DNA of 64,000 nt from Micropterix aruncella (taxonomy: Eukaryota > Arthropoda > Insecta > Lepidoptera > Micropterigidae): NCBI GenBank assembly GCA_944548615.1, contig OX155957.1, forward strand, positions 26,736,863 through 26,800,862, in the 5' to 3' direction. This document shows positions 54,654-64,000 of this stretch, in pieces. The first letter of the stretch is position 1. Every line of letters starts with the position of its first letter. The translations under genes were made by a program, and so were the position numbers. A model generated the notes under the pieces. That model did no database searches. It had not been told where the DNA came from and was given only the letters and a program-made list of their open reading frames with translations.

Positions 54654-54857
54654 TATTGTATATATATATATATAATCATTTAATTAAAGGCACTCTCCTA
54701 TAAGTCGCTAACAATAAGTGACTCAGTGCATACATGGGTACTCTGTGGATTTGTTTATATTATCCACCCTCTCTTTTAGTCTTTAGTTTCTGTATAACAG
54801 TCTTTAGTCTTTGTATTACACCCTCTCTTTTAGTCTTTAGTCTCTGTATAACAGCAG
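54654..54857. repeat. (TA)n and a 54-bp tandem duplication
   Basis: (TA)n at about 54658-54674. ACCCTCTCTTTTAGTCTTTA occurs at 54767 and again 54 bp later, each followed by GTnTCTGTATAACAG. Confidence 0.7.
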
Positions 54858-55080
54858 TTTTCATCAGTGCCGGATTTAGACTTGATAGGACACTAAGCTA
54901 TTTCAGCTATTGCTTCAGTATATTTAAGTATATATGACAATTGCTCACTCGGTCATTTTTTTGGAGGGCCTATGCTATAGCTTGTGTGGGTTATACGTAA
55001 ATCCTGTATTGGTTGTAATATTGATGAAAAATCGGGTGCTATAAGCTTCGAGCATCTGTTTTTATCCTAATATAAAGTTG

Positions 55081-55849
55081 CTAAACTATGTGTTTTTAAA
55101 TGGTCTTTAGACAAAGTATTTATGCATGTACCTAGGTCACAAAACCACTGGTCAGTCTGCATATTGAAAAGTAGTTAGACAGACTTCAATGGCCAGTTTT
55201 TAGTCTATTTTAAAATCAGATATAAATAAAGCCGAAAGTATAACATGACTGGCCAAAGTAATAATTTGTCAGAATGTTACTTTACCTTTTAGCTTCTCAG
55301 ATGTTTTTACCGCTTAAAAGGCTGGTGACAACTGCGTCAGCTGAAATACTATTTTCGAAATTGAAGCTAATTATAAAAATACCACCGAAGTTCAATTAAT
55401 CAGGAACGACCACCTAGGATTATGTATATAAGTTTCCAAAATCGACGAAAATCGGTTGAAATTTTCACTAGATTTTATTAACCTGTCAGTAAGACCTTAT
55501 TTTTTAAAAGTAAAATTTAAAAAACATTTTTTTTTGTTGGAGAGGAAGCAAAATAATTTTTAGCGGAAGGGAGGGGGGGAGGGAGGGGGTAAACCCTACG
55601 TAGCTCTGCCAGTGGCTCAAAAGTGTACCTATACTACCAGCTCCAATTTATCAAGTTGAAGGATGAGAGTCAACTGACACGCACTACCATTTTTGCAGAT
55701 ATTATGAGGGGTTAAGACAAAGATATATTCTATTTCCTCTCGGCATGAATGAATTTCCTGAAATAGGTATTGGAATAAACGTAAACAGTGAGCAATTTTT
55801 ATTTCTAAGATGTAAAGATCTATATAAAAGAAAACGCATACCTAGTTAC
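55081..55849. other. AT-rich spacer with a G-run
   Basis: GAGGGGGGGAGGGAGGGGG near 55570-55590 (also seen near 42210 and 45650). No gene. Confidence 0.4.
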
Positions 55850-56590
55850 CAGGGGCGAATCTATATAAGGGCTTTTTGGGCTGCAGCCCAGGGCCCCGCG
55901 GATATAAAGGGCCCCAGCCTCCATTGAAAATAATGGACAATATTGTGAATTAAAAAACAAAATCTCAAATTTTCAAAAATCCTATCATAAGGTTGGCAAC
56001 CCTGAGATCAATTTCTCACATCGATTCCGGGGGACTCCCCACCGCTTGTTTTCAGTGTACTTTCTCGCAAAAGCAGTCATTCGCAGCGAACATGCTTCAT
56101 CAATTTATCGGTGGATGGGGTGGGCCGCTAGCGACAAATTCTTTTGCAATACCTTTTTTAAAAAATCTTTATTCATAGAAATAACATCTATGTATAGTAG
56201 TTGAGTTCCTACCGAGGCTAGTGCCTTGTCAATAGGTAACTAGTAATGAATGTTTGTTTAAATTTTACTTATACTAAGTAGCTTTACAAATAATATTACT
56301 GCTTGCTTAATTAAGCTACTAATTAAGATATTGTTACAATTAGTATTAATGTTGTTTTGTCTATTTTAGTGAAAAGTTACATGTGTGTGTGTGTTAGTTG
56401 TGTTTGTGTGTCTGTCATATTAAACAAATAAAATATTGTATAGGTCCTATTTTTTTATATATTGTGTACCTAGTGACCTAGACATCATTATCGAAAACAG
56501 TTTTTTGGCCAAATGGCAATTAGTTGATTAATTAGGCAGGCCCCCAAGTAATATTAGCCCAGGGCCCCACAAACGCACGGTCCGCCCCTG
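55850..56590. mobile_element. hAT-type MITE with perfect 8-bp target duplication
   Basis: Left CAGGGGCGAATCTATATAAG, right complement CAGGGGCGGACCGTGCG then TTTGTGGGGCCCTGGGCTAA. CTAGTTAC at 55842-55849 and 56591-56598. GGGCTGCAGCCCAGGGCCCC subterminal. Same design as 12412-12791. Confidence 0.9.
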
Positions 56591-56779
56591 CTAGTTACTA
56601 ACCAAAAGTTATGTTCTGATAATGAGTGATGATGTCCTTTGTAGATTCCATGTTGCTTCGGGTTCATAGTACACACATTGTCGAGGTTCGTTCATCGTTT
56701 AATCTGAAATAGAATAAAATAAAACTTTTATTGCTAGACATTATAGACCAGTGTGTCGCTAGACATACATATTATCGAC

Positions 56780-57775
56780 CAGTGGGTCGCGATCCCCTTG
56801 GGGGTCGCGAACAGACTTCCGGGGGGTCGTAGGCTATCCAAAAATGGAAATCGAAAATATTAAAAAATCTTTATTATATAATATGCAAACATTTACAGCT
56901 TAGGAAGAGAAACATATTTATTATGTGTTTTTTGCTACAAAACTTTATGTCAAACTAAGATGGAAACAGGTTAGTACAGCTTCGATAGTAGTAATGTGAT
57001 ATTAGTAAAATCTAATGTGGTTTTCGCCATTGTCTTTACAAAAAAAATATTTATTGATTGCTTACAGTTACAGATGTGGAAGAGACTAAGGGGGTCGACT
57101 GAAGTAAGTTGCAGTCTAAGTGGGGTCGCGTAAGGGGCTCTCTAGACGATCAAGCATGCTTGTCAAGCATCGCGTCGCAGGCTGGGAGGGGATCGTAAAC
57201 CGCAGGATACATGCAAATATATTTTTTATTTTTTACCAAAAATGCCTAATTTTGTAGTTGTATACCAGGGAGCCACGTTAATTAGACGTATTAGATTGGT
57301 GAATGACGTGATTCCCTGGTATAAACTACAAAATTAGGAATTTTTGGTAAAGGCATTTCCTACGGTTTACGATCCCTTCCCAGCCCGCGACGCGGTGCTT
57401 GACAAGCATGCTTGACGTAGCATGCTTGTCAAGCATCGCGTGGCGGGCTGGGAGGGGATAGTGAACCGCAGGAATAATGCAAATATTTTTTTCACACGTT
57501 TACCAAAAAAGCCTAATTTTGTAGTTTATACCAGGGAGTCGCGTTAATTAGACGTAATTGATTGATGAATGACGTGACTCCCTGGTATACAACTACAAAA
57601 TAGGCATTTTTAGTAAATATTAAAAAATATATTTTCATGTTTCTTGCGGTTTACGATCCCTGCCCAGCCCGTGACGCAATGGTTGACAAGCATGCTTGAT
57701 CGTCTAGAGAGCCCCTAAGAGTTCTATTTTTTTACCAAAAAGGGGGCGCGTTCTAAAAAAGGTATAATCACACTG
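56780..57775. mobile_element. hAT-type element with near-perfect 8-bp target duplication
   Basis: Left CAGTGGGTCGCGATCCCCTT; right complement CAGTGTGATTATACC. Flanks TTATCGAC (56772-56779) and TCATCGAC (57776-57783) differ at one base. GGGGTCGCG words recur. Split by the palindromic element below. Confidence 0.65.
57134..57715. mobile_element. Dimeric palindromic MITE, PIF/Harbinger-like, nested in hAT
   Basis: Outer ends GGGGCTCTCTAGACGATCAA and the exact inverse. TAA at 57131-57133 and 57716-57718. Inside are two palindromes head-to-tail (about 57146-57415 and 57420-57705), each with AAGCATGCTTGTCAAGCATC, GGCTGGGAGGGGAT, CCTAATTTTGTAGT and ATACCAGGGAG arms. The joint carries CTTGACGTAGCATGCTTG. 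Confidence 0.85.
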
Positions 57776-57783
57776 TCATCGAC

Positions 57784-58275
57784 TATAGATTTATTAGAGA
57801 CCGGATTTCATATAGTTCCTGGGCCACTTGGGAGAGTGTTGTGATGACATAGTAAATGGATTGAATCCCAGTAACTTTTTAAGCTATTGCATAGCTTTTA
57901 TCGCGGGCCTAGCCCAGCGCGGCGACCGAATGAAGAAATTTCTTAACGAAAATTAATGCTTTTAAACTGATAATTACGTCTAAACGAGTACTGCTTACGA
58001 TTCGAAAAAAATATATGTTAAACAAGAACATTTTCCTAATATTCTTAGCCTTGAATATTTTGTATTTTGTTTTTATTACATAGTGTAATTAATTTGTGAA
58101 ATTAGGTCTAACCGAACACAAAAACGACTACCACGCAAATATTATCTAGCGTATTATTATGAAACCTGCACCATTTTAAAGATAATTTAATTATCTATCT
58201 TTTTATCTACGATTTTTTTCGAATAGTCAAAGAATAAAAGAATAATATCCGGTTTTGTTGCTTTATTGAATAACA
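57784..58275. other. AT-rich spacer
   Basis: No gene recognised. Confidence 0.4.
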
Positions 58276-58374
58276 TTCGTGCGCGGCGCCCTATCGGAAT
58301 TATTCCGAATCATTTGATTCCCCAGCCCCATATGATTCGGAATAATTTCAACATTTGCCGATAGAGCGCAGTTA
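58276..58374. repeat. Palindrome (possible short MITE)
   Basis: GCGCCCTATCGGAATTATTC and CGAATCA on the left; TGATTCGGAATAATTTC and GCCGATAGAGCGC on the right. Confidence 0.65.
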
Positions 58375-58734
58375 TCTGATATCAGAAAAAATAAAATAAA
58401 TAAATAATTATTATTGCATAAGTTGTTAAAAATGCTATGCAATAGCTTTACAGCGGCAGTCCCCGAGTGCCACACGTATTTTTTTTTAAAATAAACCAGA
58501 TGATAGGAATTCCTACACTTGATAAATTCAAAATTAACAAAAAATACTACTATAATATGTATATATGAAGGTTAAACATTCAAGCGCAAGTTTTCTAGTA
58601 TAATTTGCTGAGACCTAAGGATTGAAGGTGTGGGTACAGTTTGGCTTGTGCGTTGTCTACACTGGTTGTATGTATTCTATATTAATATCACACACAAGGA
58701 AAACTTATTAGTGAATAGATAATTAAGAGTGCCA

Positions 58735-58800
58735 ATTCAAATTCAAATTCTTTATTTTACAAAAAAAAACATAATATCAGTTACAAATAAATTAAACCTA
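58735..58800 (-). mobile_element. Probable LINE 3' terminus
   Basis: AATTCAAATTCAAATTCTTT on the plus strand is an inverted (GAATTT)n tail of the kind found at insect LINE 3' ends. Confidence 0.4.
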
Positions 58801-60029
58801 ACCTAACTGGATCGCACGAGATGTACGCGTAAGGTAGGCTCAGATTCGTATAATTAAGTACTGCCTAATGCTAAATAAAAAAAATAATACGCTGAAGAAT
58901 GCCGTGAAAAATAAATTCAAGTAAACTAAAATTTTAGTAAAAAATAAAATTTCAAATAATCTTAAAAGGTATGTGATAATAATAATATAAAGTACAAGAA
59001 GCATGCCAATCATAAATATATGATAGGTGAATGATAATGTGTTAGGAATAGTAAGTTAGCTAGGAATAAAACAAATTAGTTTTTCAGTTTCTTTCTTTCC
59101 CTGGGTGACCAACCAGGGGGTTAGTGTTTTTTTGTTTATATTTATTTTTATATTATACCTTGAGTATAAATGCCGGGTATATCCTTAGTTTTATTGAACA
59201 ACGACGATGCCAAGTAAATTTACTTAAAGGTTCCTCTGGACACAAAAAAAACCACCGAGAATATTGTTTTATAAGTTTTGCAAATATATTAATCTCAAAT
59301 CCGCCAATGACAAGTTTTTGCCGTGTCTCGGAAAAATCGCGGATCAGGGGCTGCATTCCAGTATCAACTTTATGCAGCACACATTCGGATGCAGGTCATT
59401 CAACCTTTTTTAATGACCACCTTTCGGATGCAGCCTGGAATTAAAGGTTCTAAATCGGTAGGTGTCAATAAAACTCTCTAATAACACCTTCCGCACCTAA
59501 TTGCGCCTGGGGCGCTGTTTTTGACCTGATAGGGGCAGACGCCCGTCGCCGCCGCCGGTTAGCCGTATGCGGCAATCGCTTCGTCATTAATGACAACACA
59601 GGGAGCGGGAAGTTCGGCAGTTCGGATGCTGGGCAGGGCTGCCACCTAGTGTGGATGCTCTCATGCCACATCTTCGCCGAGAATGGCAGGGAATCCCGCA
59701 GACCCACATTCGTCCAGCATGTGATGCGTTCATAGGCCATCATCAAGGCCAAATAAAGGTAGCTTTATCAAACAATGAGTTCAGTCAGCTCAGTTCAGCT
59801 TTTTAAAAATAATGTAAATGGCAATATGGACGCCGGGCCCACCTACCAATCTCTTCAATATCAGCGAATTATTTAGCATTGGAAAGATCTATTTATGTAG
59901 AATTACTACTATAACTCACCTCCATTATGATCCGTTTTAGAGTTTTGAAGTTTGCAATCTTCTTAGTAATTACACTAAAACCGAAAATTACTATGTTGTC
60001 AAATTTATTTTAAATGTTATATAGTATTG
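58801..60029. other. Unassigned region
   Basis: 59340-59450 has inverted ATTCGGATGCAG/CTGCATCCGAA-like words. 59465-59752 is GC-richer with no recognisable product. 59815-59975 repeats 18690-18850. Confidence 0.45.
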
Positions 60030-61720
60030 TCACATTTTTGTGTCTCGGAGCTTGAAGTTGTACATGTGTTTGTAAAGGCTACAATGCACCGTGAGTGCCC
60101 TCACCAGTATGCGTAGATTGTTCCCATTTAGCGATAAGGCCGTCTCAGGGTCGTAAGCCTTAATTAGCGCTTTGGATTGATTCAACCCTGGCGTGTTGTT
60201 CCAGTGGTTGACGGATTGTTCTAAACACATTTGTTTGAGCATTAGGTTTGCAAGGCTTTTTGGTACGCCACAGCAAGGTTCAGGGCCGTATAACGTTCCC
60301 TTTGCTCCCGTCTTAGCCAGTTCGTCGGCTTTTTCATTTCTCTCGGCATGGTCGGAACCCATCTTAGAACTACCCTGTTATTTTCGCCCAGGGAATTCAG
60401 TAGTGATACGTAGTTTTTCACTAGCTTTGCCATAAGAGCTGCCTTGCTATTCGAGTGGATATAGATACGGTGGTTGGCGTATTTCTTATGGAGGTTGATA
60501 TCCGCACAATCAATAATGGCGTAACTTCCGCTTGGAATATGGAGGCGTATTTCCGTAAGTTTACACTTCTTTCGAAGTTTGGTCACTCCCCATATATACC
60601 GCAGCCTACGTCCAATCCCGATTTGGACCCATCAGTATACCATTTAAGGCTACCGGCCTCCCAGCGCAGTTAACTTTTTAGCCAGTCGTCTCTGGGCGGC
60701 AGTTCCACTGTAAAAAGTTTTCCAAAGTTTAGGAGTGGAAGCATGGTGTCTGATACCATATTGAGGGTTGAAGTTTCACTGACTGAGTCAAGAACTGATC
60801 TTAGTGCTTGTGAGATCCAGTTTACCTACTCCCGGACAGACAGCCTGTGCATGCTGGCTTTCGCCACCTATTGCAAGTGAATGTGTAGGGTCGGTAAGCT
60901 CAGCAGTGTATCTAGAGCTGCTCCAGCAGTGGAGGACATTGCGCCGGTTGTCATGAGGCACGCCGTCCTGTGAATATTTTTGAGTTTGGTAATCACAGTT
61001 TTCTGGTTGGCTTTGTTGCACCATACCACCGAGGCGTACGTGATTATCGGCCTCACAATGACAGTGTATAGCCAGTGGGAGATCTCGGGGTTAAGGCCCC
61101 AATTTTTCCCTGCCAGTCTTCTGCTTATACACAAAGCACGTTTAGCTTTTTGAATTGGTTTGTCTAGGTGGCTGTTCCAGGTGAGTCTCTGATCGAGCGT
61201 GACTCCCAGATACTTTACTTCCTTGGAGAATGGAATCTGCCTGTGGTTAAGGATTGGCATTTTTAGTCCACCTAGTTGACGTTTGTTGGTAAATGGCACG
61301 AGGACGGTCTTATCGGCGTTGATCGATAATTCGTTCTCTCTGCACCAATAATTGCCAACCATTGTTAACGCTTTTTGCATCATTTGTGAGATCATGTTTT
61401 GGCAGAAGCCCCGAACAATGACTACTAGGTCATCAGCGTTGCCCTGTGTGTCTATCCTGGCCTCCGCCATCTTATGCAGGAGTTGATCAATTGCAAGAGT
61501 CCATAGTAGGGGCGAGAGTACGCCTCCTTGCGGACAGCCTCTTGTGGTAGTGACTTCAAGGTTTGTTCCATGAAGAGCTACCTTGGCCGTGGGGTTTGAG
61601 AGCATCGCTTTCACCCATCTGGTTGTGATGTTGTCAACTTGTTTAGACTCTATATCACTATGGCAACGCTTCGTCGACAAGTCTGCTATGCTATGGATAA
61701 ACGCGCATGTGCAACTAGAC
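60030..61720 (-). mobile_element. I-like LINE with RT and RNase H, copy 2 (5' and 3' truncated)
   Basis: Frame 61797-60868 (from about residue 30): RWVKAMLSNPTAKVALHG, TTRGCPQGGVLSPLLW, NADDLVVIV (degenerate YADD), ELSINADKTVLVPF, KEVKYLGVTLDQRLTWNSHL. Then 60586-60242 and 60362-60030: IYIHSNSKAALMAKLV (RNase H YSDSxAA with D to N), RNEKADELAKTGAKG, NHWNNTPGLNQSKALIKAYD. The last block is also in the copy at 41204. RT-RNase H-zinc knuckle is the I-group plan. Frameshifts; the 3' end stops short of the knuckle. Confidence 0.88.
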
Positions 61721-62776
61721 AAGGATAGATGAGGGCCCCACATGCAACTATATCTTTCTATTCGGTGAACGCATTCACTCACAGCCCGCCTTCGCACTCC
61801 CGTTCTCTATTTCTGTTACCTCTGTGGTCGGGACATAGCATTTTAATAAGAGTTTGTTTTTTAAAATGTGATTTTACTATTATCTTATTCATAGTTACAG
61901 TTGATCCCTCACACCATGTCTTTTTGCAGCATAAAGAAAATGTGATTCTCACGTTTTGCGATCTCAGAATGGCGCTCTGCGGACTGTGATATGGCATGCA
62001 GTATGCAAAATTGTGCCGGCCAATTGGCAAACCGGTTTGATCCGCTTGTGTAAGTGTAGTAATACGAGTCAGATCGGCGGTTGATATCAAGAGAGACGTG
62101 CGACGGCGTGCCTATTATCAGAGAAATGCAGGTCTTCGCCCTTATGCAGGTATACCTAAGTGGGGAGGTGAGACGGCCTTTGAGTGCGCGCTCCGCGAGC
62201 ACATATTAGGGTGGCCCACTTTTATAACAATATACATATATATTTTAACAAAAACTTTTGTTACAATATATCACCGGGTGGACTACCGTTTAGACATAAG
62301 CCATGCCCAAACAACAGTAAGAGATAATTTCTAATTAAGTATTCAAATATTAATATTAGGTTAAAAACGAGATCTATACAGTGCAATTATGTGATTCTGG
62401 AGAAAAAAAATAAAACCTGAAAGTCCAAAGAACTTAGGTTAAATTTTTATATTGTCAAAGCAATACTCAGATGATACACTGTACTGCTCTGCAAATAAGG
62501 CAATATGGCAATAAGGCAAATAAGACAAAAAGATAGTTAAAGTGCAATTTAAAAGTAGATCAAAAACGGGTAAGGAATTAGAAAGTAAAATTAAAATTAG
62601 TGCAGATAAATTTTTGGAAATTTACCCAAATCCGACAGTTGTGAATTTCATCCAAACTCAGTTAAAATTAAAATCATGTAGTAAATGAAATGGATACACA
62701 AAGGGTTACAAATGATAGCACTAAATCTTATCGGGTTGGATAACCCGAAGTTCATACGTCTGTTGATTGGTTTCTT
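61721..62776. other. Unassigned region
   Basis: 61780-62210 is GC-richer (GCGCGCTCCGCGAGC near 62185) with overlapping non-homologous frames. 62220-62776 is AT-rich. Possibly part of an older element that the LINE joined. Confidence 0.35.
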
Positions 62777-62941
62777 CTAAACGACAATACGCCATCCCTC
62801 ACCAGTATTATTGCGCTCCAGTTTTAGCCCAAATGAGGGGTTTAGATCTTCGATCATACCCAAATTCGCCTTAGCCTCAGTGGAGTTCATGATATTCCCC
62901 AAACCCAAAACTGCATTTAAGGGAAGCGTTTCGAGGATGTC
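62777..62941 (-). other. Unassigned 54-codon open segment
   Basis: Minus strand reads DILETLPLNAVLGLGNIMNS, TEAKANLGMIEDLNPSFGLK, LERNNTGEGWRIVV-stop. An in-frame TGA lies just upstream, so it is not a complete gene. The composition looks protein-like. Could be a LINE ORF1 remnant or a last exon; I cannot name it. Confidence 0.3.
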
Positions 62942-64000
62942 ACATCAATTAAAGCTAATGTGACGACGGTTGTGAACAGCGTCCTACTTCGATTTTTCAA
63001 GGGTTTCCAAAGTCCCCACAATAAAGATAAGTTTCATGAAAAGTATTTCATATTATTATTAAATTCTATAATCGAATTCTAAAATAGTATCTCATATAAT
63101 AATTTATTTGAGATTATTCACTGGAATAGAGGTTGGGCACCCAAAGACCCATATATCAGCTCAAAACTGTGTTTCGTCTAGATATTTTCTAAACTGTGTT
63201 TTCAAAAGTTCACACAGAAAAATATCGGGTATTTCCAGTAGGAATTAAACCCAGGACTTCAGGCATGGAAGTTGACACTAAGCTATGGCGATTATAATAA
63301 TTATAGTAATAGTTGGCAGCCCCAGGTGAGGTTGCACCTGAAAACCGGTACCGGTCAGAAGAAAGAAAGAGTGAGTGTGAGAGGGTCACGTAGAGGAGGG
63401 AGAGAGAAGAGGGGCGACAGAGAGAAAGAGAGCGAGGGAGGGATAGAGGGAGAGAGACAGCCCCGTAAAAAATGCATCAGACGCAGACGGTTGACCTTGA
63501 CTGCGGCCAGTTCAACGCTCCTTCCGATCGACTGTTTCTCAAACTGTTTTTTACCCTTTCACTGATTTGTGTTGCATAATAAGGTGGATAATTATTTGGG
63601 GGGTTGACAACTGATGTCGGAAAAGGGCGTTGCAAACTTTATCCGTTGAATTTTGATAAAATATTTTATGGCTCTTCAAAATATAAAGTCTCTTGTCATA
63701 TTATTTTACCCACTGTACATTTCAATACAAATGTACACTTTTCAATAGCCAGAAAGTGTATAAAGCTAAATATTTTTAAAATTTACATACACCACAAGAT
63801 AATTCAATGAAAAACTAAAAACACAAAAAAATAAAACATTGTTTAAAATATTTACGGATATTGAAAGTTGTAAATCAGTACTGAAATGCACGCCGGGGCT
63901 GGTAATATAAAAAGAAACTGTATATAAAAAATAACCTAATAAGTATTTTATTTATTTATTTATTTATTAAAGAAAAGCACATTTTTCACGGCAGTACATT
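62942..64000. other. Spacer with a purine-rich tract
   Basis: 63360-63460 is GA-rich simple sequence (GGGAGAGAGAAG, GAGAGCGAGGGAGG). (TTTA)n at 63947-63968. Frames here are low-complexity or AT-rich and not supported. Confidence 0.5.

Noticed and set aside
59153..59752. Overlapping frames of 75-106 codons
   Set aside because: No recognisable domain, no splice context, and a local inverted repeat explains part of the openness.
1..64000. CRISPR array, bacterial operon or virus genome
   Set aside because: No regularly spaced short repeats with unique spacers, and introns plus insect repeats show a eukaryotic chromosome.

Overview
This is a window of an insect nuclear genome. It is AT-rich, it has genes with GT-AG introns of kilobases, and it is packed with insect-type transposable elements. 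The order of insect cannot be fixed from the sequence alone.

Two host genes are supported. At the left edge, on the minus strand, are the first two coding exons of YJU2B/CCDC130, a conserved Yju2/Cwc16-family splicing protein. The gene runs off the window. About 9 kb away, head-to-head on the plus strand, lies a complete orthologue of WDTC1 (Drosophila adipose, adp), a WD40 + TPR protein. Eleven coding exons between 11280 and 38962 join with matching phases into 697 codons. A phase-compatible alternative last exon lies at 42843. Exons are GC-richer than the introns.

Almost everything else is mobile or repeated DNA. 2.3-5.5 kb: a TIR element, an unclassified ~620-bp repeat (called family X here) and a Penelope-like remnant between 129-bp inverted arms. 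5.5-8.0 kb: a twelve-unit satellite with A-A-B higher-order structure and an inverted partial unit at its end. 8.2-10.5 kb: a hAT element with 8-bp target duplications and a PIF/Harbinger-like element with a MADF relic. The adp introns hold hAT, piggyBac-like, pogo, Harbinger and Tc1 pieces, LINE fragments (Jockey/CR1 and RTE types), six copies of a retrotransposon with a restriction-like endonuclease, and several family X copies. 39-64 kb has no clear complete host gene. It holds palindromic MITEs, a (CA)n tract, a nested hAT/Harbinger/LINE stack, I-like LINE remnants with RNase H, a 22-bp minisatellite and two more hAT elements, one carrying a dimeric palindromic insert.

No new operon-like or defence-like system was found. 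The most unusual structures are the higher-order satellite, family X, the possible adp terminal exon, the dimeric and snap-back palindromes, and the nested insertions whose target duplications can be read directly. All calls are by eye; no database or alignment program was used.
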